64,000 bases of DNA from Curtobacterium sp. VKM Ac-1376. Lineage in GTDB: Bacteria > Actinomycetota > Actinomycetes > Actinomycetales > Microbacteriaceae. The notes under the pieces were generated by a model that had not been told where the DNA came from, searched no databases, and worked only from the letters and a program-made list of their open reading frames with translations. Below, one piece after another: positions 7,885-17,345 of this stretch (the stretch's first letter is position 1; the number at the start of each line of letters is the position of its first letter). Position numbers and translations under genes: made by a program. The stretch lies in NCBI RefSeq assembly GCF_015351025.1, contig NZ_JADKRV010000003.1:1-64000 (forward strand), in the 5' to 3' direction.

Positions 7885-8502
7885 ATGGCCGGCATGACAA
7901 GCGGCCGGGAGGCACCGATCACCCCGCGCACGACCGCGCAGGTGGTCGACGGGGTCGGTCCCCGTCTGCGCGCCCTGCGCGCGCACCGCGCCGTCACGCT
8001 CGCCGCGCTCTCGGAGCAGACCGGCGTCTCGGTGAGCACGTTGTCGCGGCTCGAGTCGGGCCAGCGGAAGCCGACCCTCGAGTTGCTGCTGCCACTGGCC
8101 CGCGCCTACCAGGTGCCCCTCGACGACCTCGTGGGCGCTCCCCAGACCGGCGACCCGCGCGTCCACATGAAGCCCGAGGTCCACGGGGGCCGCGTTGTGG
8201 TGCCGCTGACGAAGCGCACCGGCGGTGTGCGGTCGTTCAAGCAGCTGTTCCCGCCGAACTCGCCGGGTGGGGAGCCGTCGCTCAAGACGCACGAGGGCTA
8301 CGAGTGGCTCTACGTGCTGTCCGGTCGGCTGCGCCTGGTGCTCGGCGAACACGACCTCGACCTCGGGCCGGGTGAGGTCGCCGAGTTCGACACCCACACG
8401 CCGCACTGGATGGGCAACGTGACGGACTCCGTCACCGAGGTGCTGTGCCTGTACGGGCCGCAGGGCGAGCGAGCGCACGTGCGGTCACGACCGGCTCGGT
8501 GA
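7885..8502 (+). CDS. XRE-family regulator with C-terminal cupin sensor domain
   Basis: A 205-residue protein. A Cro/cI helix-turn-helix spans about residues 30-85 ('LAALSEQTGVSVSTLSRLES'). A cupin barrel follows at about 115-195, with the HxH-type metal or ligand strand 'KTHEGYEWLYVLSGRLRLVL' and the closing 'FDTHTPHWMGN'. Proteins of this design repress or activate adjacent catabolic or redox genes in response to a small ligand. The flavoprotein divergently transcribed across a 58-base gap is the natural target. A second in-frame ATG lies three codons downstream, so the exact start is open. Confidence 0.85.
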   Translation: MAGMTSGREAPITPRTTAQVVDGVGPRLRALRAHRAVTLAALSEQTGVSVSTLSRLESGQRKPTLELLLPLARAYQVPLDDLVGAPQTGDPRVHMKPEVHGGRVVVPLTKRTGGVRSFKQLFPPNSPGGEPSLKTHEGYEWLYVLSGRLRLVLGEHDLDLGPGEVAEFDTHTPHWMGNVTDSVTEVLCLYGPQGERAHVRSRPAR

Positions 8503-8522
8503 CCGGCTGACCGAGGCCGTCG

Positions 8523-9278
8523 TCAGCGGCTGCGCCACCCCCGCCGCGACCGCGCCTCCGACCGCAGCCGTCGCGCCCACCGGCGCACCGGGTTTGCGCG
8601 CCGCCCGTTCACGTGGAACGTGTGGAAGGCGCGTCGCGTCCGCACCCAGGCAGACGGGAGGCCCGACATCGGTCGTGCGGACACCTGCACCGTGAGCACG
8701 GGGTCGGCCAGCACCCGCCAGGCCGGGTCGAGCTGCATGCTCAGGTCGACGTCGTCGTGGACCTCGGCGTCCTCGCGGTGTGCCCGCCGGCGCACGGCGG
8801 CCCAGGTGGAGCGCCGCATCGCCATCGCGGAACCGAACAGGGGCGGGTGCCCGAGTGCCCCCCGCATGAGCACGAAGTAGGGGCCCATGTAGACGAGGTT
8901 CCAGAGCCGCCGGACGAGCGGTCCGCCGTCGTGGGGACGCCCGGGGCCGGTCACCGCCACGACCTCGGGGTCCGCCAGCAGCCGCAGGACGTCGGCGATC
9001 CACGTGGGCGGCGGGACGGAGTCGGCGTCGAGCCGGACGATGACGTCGCCGGAAGCCTGGTCGTACCCGCGCGCGGAGGCCCGGGCGATGCCGCGCACCG
9101 GCTCCGAGAGCACGACGGCGCCGGCCCCTCGGGCCGTCGCAGCGCTGTCGTCGCTGCTGCCGTTGTCCACCACCACGACCTCGTCCGGCTGCACCGCCTG
9201 GGCGTCCAGCGCCGCGAGACAGCGCCGGAGGTGCGCGGCGTCGTCCCGCACGGGGATGACGACGGAGACACGGGGCAT
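8523..9278 (-). CDS. Family 2 glycosyltransferase
   Basis: A 251-residue GT-A fold protein: 'VSVVIPVRDDAAHLRRCLAA' at residues 4-23, 'VVVDNGSSDDS' with the nucleotide-binding Asp, and 'VRLDADSVPP' carrying the DxD metal motif. The C-terminal part has a hydrophobic patch around 'WNLVYMGPYFVLMRGA' that may associate with the membrane. It ends in an Arg-rich tail. The family transfers sugars to lipid, polysaccharide or protein acceptors. It is a single gene with no polysaccharide cluster around it, so the acceptor is unknown. Confidence 0.85.
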   Translation of the reverse strand: MPRVSVVIPVRDDAAHLRRCLAALDAQAVQPDEVVVVDNGSSDDSAATARGAGAVVLSEPVRGIARASARGYDQASGDVIVRLDADSVPPPTWIADVLRLLADPEVVAVTGPGRPHDGGPLVRRLWNLVYMGPYFVLMRGALGHPPLFGSAMAMRRSTWAAVRRRAHREDAEVHDDVDLSMQLDPAWRVLADPVLTVQVSARPMSGLPSAWVRTRRAFHTFHVNGRRANPVRRWARRLRSEARSRRGWRSR

Positions 9279-9424
9279 CCGTCGATCCAACCGGCCGGTC
9301 GCTGGGCGGGTTGTCGGACTGCGTTTCCCGACGTTCCTGGGTGCTGGCTCAGTCGGCAGCGCGCATGTTCGGTGTCGCAACGCCCCGGTGCACGCCGGGG
9401 ACGACGACAACCGGAAGGCCGACC

Positions 9425-10255
9425 ATGACCACGAACCCACCCGGGAACGACTCCGGGACGCCCATCCACGACCGCACCGCAGCTGCCGACGGGCACGAGG
9501 TCACCCCGGGCGTCACCGTGCCGTCGTACGCGAGCGGAACGCCCGCGCCGCGACCCGCCGACCCCGGAGCCGCGCAGACGTACGACCCGTACGGCGACGA
9601 CGCAGCCGAGGTGCCGTTCAACGCGCCCCTCGACGCCGTGCCCGCGGACGAGCAGCTCCCCGCTGCCCCGACCACGCCGCTCCCCGGAAGCGGGAGCACG
9701 TCCGGCAGCACGTCCGGCAGCGACTCCGACTCCAGTGGTGGCTCCGGCAAGGCCGACGCCGCCAAGGGTGCCGCGCAGGACGTCGCCGGCGACGCGAAGG
9801 AGAAGGCCGCGAACGTGGCGGGCACCGCGAAGGAGCAGGCGGCCAACGTCGCCTCCGAGGCGACCGACCACGCCAAGCAGCTCTACGCCCAGGCGAGCAG
9901 CCAGCTCAAGGACCAGGCGGCCGACCAGCAGCAGCGCGCTGCCGGTGGGCTCCGCACCCTCGGCGAGCAGCTCGGCCGCATGGCCGAGAATGACGACGAG
10001 CAGGGCGTCGCGTCGAAGGTCGTCCGCGACCTGTCCGGCCGCGCGAACACCGTCGCCGGGTTCCTCGAGAACCGCGACCCGGGCTCGCTGCTCGACGAGG
10101 TGAAGACCTTCGCCGCGAAGCGCCCCGGCACCTTCATCGCGGTCGCCGCGGGCGCTGGCCTGCTGGCCGGCCGCCTGGCGAAGGCGCTCGCGACCGAGGT
10201 CAAGCACGAGAAGGAGGCCGGCGACGGCACCACCGGGACCGGGAGCGGCGTATGA
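9425..10255 (+). CDS. LEA-like / nutrient-deprivation-type stress protein
   Basis: A 276-residue protein. Residues 1-105 are disordered, rich in Pro, Ala and Gly, and end in a Ser/Gly linker. Residues about 105-190 are amphipathic, Ala/Lys/Glu-rich repeats ('DAKEKAANVAGTAKEQAANV') like LEA group 3 or apolipoprotein helices. The C-terminus ends in a short hydrophobic helix ('FIAVAAGAGLLAGRLA'). Such proteins buffer membranes or proteins during desiccation or starvation, but that role is inferred from composition. A ggaagg RBS precedes the ATG. It overlaps the next gene by four bases and heads a three-gene operon. Confidence 0.65.
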   Translation: MTTNPPGNDSGTPIHDRTAAADGHEVTPGVTVPSYASGTPAPRPADPGAAQTYDPYGDDAAEVPFNAPLDAVPADEQLPAAPTTPLPGSGSTSGSTSGSDSDSSGGSGKADAAKGAAQDVAGDAKEKAANVAGTAKEQAANVASEATDHAKQLYAQASSQLKDQAADQQQRAAGGLRTLGEQLGRMAENDDEQGVASKVVRDLSGRANTVAGFLENRDPGSLLDEVKTFAAKRPGTFIAVAAGAGLLAGRLAKALATEVKHEKEAGDGTTGTGSGV

Positions 10256-10695
10256 GCCAGTCCGTCCCCGGCGCGACACCACTGGGCGAACCGACGCCCG
10301 AGGAGCGCGCCGCGACCACGCCGCTCGGTGAGCTGCTGTCCGACGTCTCGCGCGACCTCTCGAGCCTGTTCCGGCAGGAGGTCGCCCTGGCCAAGGCCGA
10401 GCTGACCGACTCCGCGAAGAAGGCCGGCAAGGCAGGCGGGATGTTCGGCGGCGCCGGACTCACCGCGGTGTTCGCCCTGCTGTTCCTGTCGATCGCCGCA
10501 TGGTGGGGCCTCGGCTACCTCATCGGCAACGCCTGGTCCGCACTGATCATCGCCGTCGTGTATGCCATCGTCGCCGCGATCCTCGCCGTTCGCGGGCGCA
10601 AGGAGATCAAGGAGATCAAGGGCGCCCCGCAGACGGTCGAGACCGCCAAGGAAGTCCCCGAGACACTCAAGCCCAACACCGGGAGGAAGCCATGA
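10252..10695 (+). CDS. Phage holin family / Phage_holin_3_6-type membrane protein
   Basis: A 147-residue protein with a helical N-terminus ('LLSDVSRDLSSLFRQEVALA') and two hydrophobic segments at about 62-85 and 92-113. This is the layout of Pfam Phage_holin_3_6 / YqjE-type proteins. Despite the name, chromosomal members are ordinary envelope-stress proteins. ATGA overlaps on both sides link it to the LEA-like gene before and the DUF3618 gene after, the usual partners of this family in actinobacteria. Confidence 0.8.
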   Translation: MSQSVPGATPLGEPTPEERAATTPLGELLSDVSRDLSSLFRQEVALAKAELTDSAKKAGKAGGMFGGAGLTAVFALLFLSIAAWWGLGYLIGNAWSALIIAVVYAIVAAILAVRGRKEIKEIKGAPQTVETAKEVPETLKPNTGRKP

Positions 10696-11264
10696 GCACC
10701 CCAGACGAGATCCGCGCCGACATCGAGCGCACCCGCGGCGAACTCGGCACCGACGTCGACGCACTCGCCGACAAGGTCAGCCCGTCGTCCATCGCCCACC
10801 GTCAGAGCGAGAAGGTGAAGGGCCGGTTCCAGGACGTCCGCGAGTCCGTGATGGGCGCGGCCCAGTCGGCCCACTCGAGCGCCTCCGGATCGGCCTCCGG
10901 CGCGTCCGGTCAGGCGAAGGACGTCGCCCAGAAGGGCGTCGAGAAGGCGAAGGGCAACCCCCTCGCCGTCGGCCTCATCGCGTTCGGTGCCGGCTGGCTC
11001 GTGTCGTCGCTGATCCCGACCACCGACAAGGAAGAAGAACTCGCCGGTGAGCTGAAGGACAAGGCTGCTCCCCTCGTCGACGGCGTCAAGGAGCAGGCGA
11101 AGGACGTCGGGTCGCAGCTCGGCGACGTCGCCAAGGAGCACGCGCAGGACCTCAAGGGGACCGCGCAGGACGCTGCCCAGGCGGTCAAGGGCGAGGCGCA
11201 GGGCGCCGCGTCCGACGTCAAGGACAACGCACAGGGTGCTGCGGACGACGTCCGCAGCAGCTGA
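10692..11264 (+). CDS. DUF3618 domain membrane protein with LEA-like tail
   Basis: A 190-residue protein. The N-terminal 'PDEIRADIERTRGELGTDVD' is the DUF3618 signature. One transmembrane segment sits near residues 97-113 (LAVGLIAFGAGWLVSSL). The remainder is charged Ala/Lys/Gln-rich helix ('AAPLVDGVKEQAKDVGSQLG') like the first gene of the operon. It is probably anchored with the repeat tail on one face of the membrane. It ends just before a perfect 17-bp terminator stem. Confidence 0.8.
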   Translation: MSTPDEIRADIERTRGELGTDVDALADKVSPSSIAHRQSEKVKGRFQDVRESVMGAAQSAHSSASGSASGASGQAKDVAQKGVEKAKGNPLAVGLIAFGAGWLVSSLIPTTDKEEELAGELKDKAAPLVDGVKEQAKDVGSQLGDVAKEHAQDLKGTAQDAAQAVKGEAQGAASDVKDNAQGAADDVRSS

Positions 11265-11280
11265 GGCGACAGAACGATGA

Positions 11281-11318
11281 ACGGGAGGCCCGTGGCGACA
11301 CCGCCACGGGCCTCCCGT
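11281..11318 (+). terminator. Perfect 17-bp hairpin (GGGAGGCCC family)
   Basis: ACGGGAGGCCCGTGGCG (11281-11297) pairs perfectly with 11302-11318 across a 4-base loop, 16 bases after the DUF3618 stop. The same stem recurs at 52821-52862 and 59195-59236. It should terminate the stress operon. Confidence 0.8.
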
Positions 11319-11329
11319 CCGTCAGGCGG

Positions 11330-11335
11330 TAGCGT
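11330..11335 (+). promoter_or_regulatory. -10 hexamer of a leaderless promoter
   Basis: TAGCGT lies 7 bases before the ATG of the MarR gene and only 12 bases after the preceding hairpin. There is no RBS. Confidence 0.45.
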
Positions 11336-11342
11336 TCCGGGC

Positions 11343-11768
11343 ATGGACCCGATCGACGAGCTCGCTGCGGACCTGCGGCAGTCCATCGGGCGGGTGGTCC
11401 GCGCCGCGCGGCGCGAGGCCGACGCCCTGGCCGCGACCCACACGGCCACGCTCGGGTTCCTGCACCGCGAGGGTCCCATGACGATCGCGGAACTCGCCCG
11501 ACGCCGGGGCGTGAAGCACCAGGGGCAGTCCCGGACGGTCGGCGAGCTGGCCGAACTCGGGTACGTCGACCGGTCGGCGTCGGACACCGACCGACGCGCC
11601 TCGGTCATCGGCATCACGGACGCTGGCCGGACCGCCCTGCAGCGGGACATGGACGCCCGCACGGACTGGCTGGCGGACGCGATCCGCGAGGAGACCGACG
11701 CCGAGGAGCGTGCGCTGCTCCGCCGCCTGCCGGAGCTGTTCGAACGGGTCGCCCGCCGGGCTGACTGA
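11343..11768 (+). CDS. MarR-family transcriptional regulator
   Basis: A 141-residue winged-helix protein with 'EGPMTIAELARRRGVKHQGQ' (helices 2-3), the recognition helix 'SRTVGELAELGYV' and the wing 'SASDTDRRASVIGITDAG' (the typical D-x-R-x3 wing). It is slightly shorter than the family's usual ~145-150 residues. It lies 57 bases before a metallo-hydrolase gene whose promoter carries a perfect 15-bp palindrome, the probable operator of this repressor. Confidence 0.85.
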   Translation: MDPIDELAADLRQSIGRVVRAARREADALAATHTATLGFLHREGPMTIAELARRRGVKHQGQSRTVGELAELGYVDRSASDTDRRASVIGITDAGRTALQRDMDARTDWLADAIREETDAEERALLRRLPELFERVARRAD

Positions 11769-11800
11769 ACGACTCCTCACCTCCCGGCCGGTGTTGGTTC

Positions 11801-11819
11801 TACAACACTGTTGTACAGT
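11801..11819 (+). promoter_or_regulatory. Palindromic operator overlapping a leaderless promoter
   Basis: TACAACACTGTTGTA (11801-11815) is a 6-3-6 perfect palindrome. It overlaps the -10-like TACAGT (11814-11819), which is 6 bases from the ATG at 11826. AT-rich symmetric sites of this size are typical MarR targets. A repressor bound here would block polymerase directly. Confidence 0.6.
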
Positions 11820-11825
11820 TGCTCC

Positions 11826-12467
11826 ATGAAGCTGACGAAGTACAACCACGCCACCGTCGTCCTCGAGCAGGACGGCGCCACCCTGGTCATCGACCCCGGG
11901 GTGTTCACGCCCGAGGCCGTCGACCTGGTCCGGGGTGCCACGGGCGTCCTCATCACGCACGACCACCCCGACCACCTCGACGCCGACGCGGTCCGTGCCG
12001 GTCTCGCGGCGAACCCCGAGCTCGTCGTCCGCGGGCCGCAGACCGTCGTCGAGCAGCTCGGTGGACACGGCGGCCGGGTCGTGGCGGTCCGTGCCGGCGA
12101 CAGCGTCGCCGTCGGCCCCTTCTCGGTCCGGGTCTTCGGCGAGCAGCACGCCGTCATCCACCCGGACATCCCGACCACCGCGAACGTCGGGTACCTGGTG
12201 GACGACGCGGTGTTCCACCCGGGTGACGCGTACCTGCAGCCGGGGGTCCCGGTGCCGACACTGCTGCTGCCGACCAGTGGGCCGTGGACGAACACCGCCG
12301 AGGCCGTCGACTACGTCCGAGCCGTGGCCCCGGAGCGCGCTGTGCAGATCCACGAGGCGATGCTCAGCGACCTCGGGCAGCAGTCCGCCGCACGCTTCCT
12401 CGGCCCGGACGGGCTCGGGCCGGTGCCGGTCGTCATCCTGCCAGCGGGGGAGGCGATCACCGTCTGA
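11826..12467 (+). CDS. MBL-fold metallo-hydrolase (UlaG-like)
   Basis: A 213-residue metallo-beta-lactamase fold protein: 'LTKYNHATVVLEQDGATLVI' then 'DPGVF', followed by the metal motif THDHPDHLD (HxHxDH type) and downstream 'EQHAVIHP' and 'FHPGDAYLQPG'. The gene starts at the ATG 6 bases after a -10 hexamer, so its mRNA is probably leaderless. Members cleave varied lactones, phosphodiesters or esters and the substrate is not evident. Control by the adjacent MarR through the 11801 palindrome is inferred. Confidence 0.85.
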   Translation: MKLTKYNHATVVLEQDGATLVIDPGVFTPEAVDLVRGATGVLITHDHPDHLDADAVRAGLAANPELVVRGPQTVVEQLGGHGGRVVAVRAGDSVAVGPFSVRVFGEQHAVIHPDIPTTANVGYLVDDAVFHPGDAYLQPGVPVPTLLLPTSGPWTNTAEAVDYVRAVAPERAVQIHEAMLSDLGQQSAARFLGPDGLGPVPVVILPAGEAITV

Positions 12468-12522
12468 CGGACCGAGCGGTGCTCCTGGGAGCGACCCGTG
12501 CCTCCGCGAGCAGCATGGTGTG

Positions 12523-13209
12523 ATGCCCGACGCACCCACGACCGCTGTCCTCTTCGACATCGACGGCACCCTCGCCGACTCGAACTACGCCCACATCGAC
12601 GCCTGGTGGCGCGCGATCCAGGCGGCGGGTGAGTCCGTCGACGCCTGGCGGATCCACCGCGCGATCGGCATGGACTCCGCGAAGCTGCTCGAGGCGCTGC
12701 TCCCGGACGCCTCCGAGGACACCCGCGACACGGTCAAGCAGTTCCACACCGCCTACTACGCCGAGCAGATGCCCCGGCTGCGGCTGCTGCCCGGGGCGCG
12801 CGAGCTGCTCAGGGCGGTCGCCGAGGCCGGGCACGCCGTCGTCCTGGCGACCAGCGCGCCCGAGAACGAGCTCGCGCGGTTGCGGGAACTGCTCGACGCA
12901 GGCGAGTGGGTCACCGCCGAGACGAGCTCCGAGGACGTCGAGCAGGCCAAGCCCGACCCGGGCATCATCCGGGTGGCGCTCGACAAGGCCGGGGTGGCGG
13001 CGGACCACGCCGTGATGGTGGGCGACGCGATGTGGGACGTCGAGTCCGCCGGCAAGGCGGGCGTGGACTGCGTCGGGGTGATGACCGGCGGGATCGGGGG
13101 CGACGAGCTCCGCGGTGCCGGCGCCGTCGCCGTGTACGACGACGCTGCGGCCGTGCTCGAGGCGTTCCGCGCGGGCGAGGGGCCGATCGCGGCGCTGGCC
13201 CGCGCCTGA
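12523..13209 (+). CDS. HAD-superfamily hydrolase (phosphoglycolate phosphatase-like)
   Basis: A 228-residue HAD phosphatase. Motif I is VLFDIDGTLADS (catalytic Asp pair) at residues 9-20, with a helical cap at about 22-85. Motif II is 'VVLATSAPENE' and motif III Lys is in 'EQAKPDPGI'. Motif IV is VMVGDAMWDV. The cap size and motif I match the beta-phosphoglucomutase/phosphoglycolate phosphatase group, which hydrolyses small phosphorylated metabolites. It stands alone, followed by a 13-bp tandem repeat. Confidence 0.85.
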   Translation: MPDAPTTAVLFDIDGTLADSNYAHIDAWWRAIQAAGESVDAWRIHRAIGMDSAKLLEALLPDASEDTRDTVKQFHTAYYAEQMPRLRLLPGARELLRAVAEAGHAVVLATSAPENELARLRELLDAGEWVTAETSSEDVEQAKPDPGIIRVALDKAGVAADHAVMVGDAMWDVESAGKAGVDCVGVMTGGIGGDELRGAGAVAVYDDAAAVLEAFRAGEGPIAALARA

Positions 13210-13213
13210 CACC

Positions 13214-13277
13214 GCCCGCGCGCCACGCCCGCGCGCCACGCCCGCGCGCCACGCCCGCGCGGGACGCCCGCGCGGCG
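13214..13277. repeat. 13-bp tandem repeat, five units
   Basis: The unit GCCCGCGCGCCAC is repeated three times exactly (13214-13252), then twice in degenerate form to 13277. It occupies the gap between the HAD and GNAT genes. Each unit is GC-only except one A. It could act as a structured terminator or simply be a slippage product. Confidence 0.75.
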
Positions 13278-13329
13278 CCGTCGGCGTCGGTTTCCGCGTC
13301 GTCGGTCGGTCGTGCCAGGATCGTCGTTC

Positions 13330-13812
13330 GTGATCACGATCGAACGCGTCTGCTGGGACGACCCCCGCGCCGTGGTGCTCCGCGCTCGCATGGACGACGA
13401 GATGCACGAACGCTACGGCTCGTCGAACGCCGGCGAGGACCCGGCCGTCACCGCCGAGCGGAGCCGCGCGCTGAGCGTCGACCCGGCGACCATCGTCACG
13501 TCCCTGCTCGCGATCGACGAGACGGGTGAGGCGGTCGGCCACATCGCGATCCGGCGGCTCGGTGACGAGATCGAGTTGAAGCGGCTGATCGTACTCGCCT
13601 CCGCACGGGGCAAGGGCGCGGCCACGGCCCTGCTCGACGCCTGCGAGCAGGTCGGCCGCGAGCTCGGTGTCCCGCGGCTCATCCTGCAGACCGGCGACAA
13701 GCAGCCCGACGCCGTCGCGCTCTACCGGAAGACCGGCTGGAACCAGATCGCGGTGTACGAGCCCTACCTCGCCACCATGCCGTGGTCGTTCTGCTTCGAG
13801 AAGGCGCTGTAG
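13330..13812 (+). CDS. GNAT-family N-acetyltransferase
   Basis: A 160-residue protein. The acetyl-CoA pyrophosphate loop is 'VLASARGKGAATALLDACE' (the Q/R-x-x-G-x-G/A motif as RGKGAA) at about 92-110, preceded by the beta-4 strand 'ELKRLIV'. 'DAVALYRKTGWNQIAVYEPY' is the usual C-terminal GNAT strand-helix. GTG at 13330 is preferred over GTG at 13312 because an agga lies about 9 bases upstream and the domain starts immediately. The acceptor substrate is unknown. Confidence 0.8.
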   Translation: MITIERVCWDDPRAVVLRARMDDEMHERYGSSNAGEDPAVTAERSRALSVDPATIVTSLLAIDETGEAVGHIAIRRLGDEIELKRLIVLASARGKGAATALLDACEQVGRELGVPRLILQTGDKQPDAVALYRKTGWNQIAVYEPYLATMPWSFCFEKAL

Positions 13813-13825
13813 CAGTTCCGCTCCG

Positions 13826-13852
13826 ATTGCACTCTCGGCCAGATAGTGCAAT
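13826..13852 (+). promoter_or_regulatory. Inverted-repeat operator upstream of the TetR-MFS operon
   Basis: ATTGCACT (13826-13833) and AGTGCAAT (13845-13852) form a perfect 8-11-8 inverted repeat ending 9 bases before the TetR GTG. The AT-rich arms stand out against the local GC. Auto-repression of the operon by the TetR protein is the obvious reading. Confidence 0.65.
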
Positions 13853-13861
13853 TCTTGCTCG

Positions 13862-16152
<2,291 letters not shown>

Positions 16153-16182
16153 ACCCGTTCGCGGAAGCGACCCGCCCGGACG

Positions 16183-17181
16183 CTACGCGCCGGTGCTCGC
16201 GCGGCGGACCAGGCGCGTGGGGAGCGCCGCCGGCTCAGCGGCGGTGCCGTCGAGCGTGGCGAGCAGTCGCAGCGCCGCGGCTCGTCCGAGGTCGGCGCCG
16301 GGCAGCGCGACGCTGGTCAGGGCCGGCGCCGTGACCGACGACGACGGCAGGTCGTCGAAGCCGGCGACCGCGAGTTGCCCGGGTACGGCGATCCCGAGCG
16401 ACCCCGCGACCCGCAGCACTCCGTAGGCCAGGGTGTCGGCGGCTGCGACGACGGCGGTGACCTCGTCGTCCTGCCACTGCTCGATGACGTGCTCGGTGGC
16501 CGAGGCTGCGGCGTCGACGGTCAGGTCGGCGCGGGCGGTGACCTCGGAGACGGTGATGCTGGCGGCGGCGCAGGCCTGCTCGAACAGCTCACGGCGGACG
16601 CCGAACGTCGTCGCCAGCGAGGTGCCGTCGAGGTACCCGACGCGCCGGTGCCCCTGGTCGTGCAGGTGTGCGACGAGGTCGTGCACGCCGGGGGAGAGGT
16701 CGTAGTTGACGGCGTCGGGGCCTCCCGGGGCATCGAGCAGCACCACGGGCACGCTCGCGGCCATGGACTCCCCGGCGGCGGGCGCGTCGACCAGGATCCC
16801 GGCGGGCCGCAGGCGCTCGAAGCGCCGGACGTCGGCCGCCACGGGCTGCGCGCCCCGCTCGGTGACGGAGAGCACGAGCTGGAACCGGTCGCCGATGGTG
16901 TCGCGGACGCCGCGGATCACCTCGGCGAAGAACGGGTTCGACAGGTCGGGAGCGATGAACACGACGAGGTCACCGCTGCCCCGGGCCAGGGAACTCGCAG
17001 CGTGGTCGACCACGTAGCCGAGTTCGTCCACGGCGTCTCGCACCCGCGCGGCGATCGGTGTCGAGACGCGCCCGCGGTCCTTGCCGTTGACGACGAGGGA
17101 GACCGTGGCGATGCTCGTGCCCGCTCGCTCGGCGACCATCGCAGCGGTCACGCGACGGCTCGGGGTGGCGGGGGAGGGCAC
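16183..17181 (-). CDS. LacI-family repressor of the nucleoside operon
   Basis: A 332-residue LacI/GalR regulator. The HTH is 'VTAAMVAERAGTSIATVSLV' with the hinge 'AARVRDAVDELGYVVDHAAS'. The periplasmic-binding-like effector domain includes 'VVFIAPDLSNPFFAEVIRGV' and the C-terminal 'LAVAGFDDLPSSSVTAPALT'. The start is a GTG at 17181. It is divergent from the nucleoside hydrolase operon, and two identical operator-like palindromes lie between them. A nucleoside or ribose-type inducer is inferred from the neighbours. Confidence 0.9.
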   Translation of the reverse strand: MPSPATPSRRVTAAMVAERAGTSIATVSLVVNGKDRGRVSTPIAARVRDAVDELGYVVDHAASSLARGSGDLVVFIAPDLSNPFFAEVIRGVRDTIGDRFQLVLSVTERGAQPVAADVRRFERLRPAGILVDAPAAGESMAASVPVVLLDAPGGPDAVNYDLSPGVHDLVAHLHDQGHRRVGYLDGTSLATTFGVRRELFEQACAAASITVSEVTARADLTVDAAASATEHVIEQWQDDEVTAVVAAADTLAYGVLRVAGSLGIAVPGQLAVAGFDDLPSSSVTAPALTSVALPGADLGRAAALRLLATLDGTAAEPAALPTRLVRRASTGA

Positions 17182-17217
17182 CCGTCGATGCTAGCGAGCG
17201 CACCGCCCGAACTTGAC

Positions 17218-17255
17218 GTCAAACGCTTGACATGCTTCCATGTCAAACGCTTGAC
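17218..17255. promoter_or_regulatory. Twin LacI-type operators
   Basis: GTCAAACGCTTGAC occurs at 17218-17231 and again at 17242-17255. Each is a near-palindrome around a central CG, the LacI-family hallmark. Centres are 24 bp apart, about 2.3 helical turns. TTGACA and TTGACG hexamers are embedded in the sites, so repressor binding would cover the promoter elements of both divergent units. Confidence 0.75.
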
Positions 17256-17345
17256 GCGCTGCGGTGCCGGCGTTCTGTCGGTCCGCGGATCCCCACAGCG
17301 CCGAGCACACACCCCTCGATTCCCCGAAGAAGTGGAGCGCCCAGC

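Noticed and set aside
13214..13277. CRISPR array
   Set aside because: The units are contiguous 13-mers with no spacers and no cas genes nearby.
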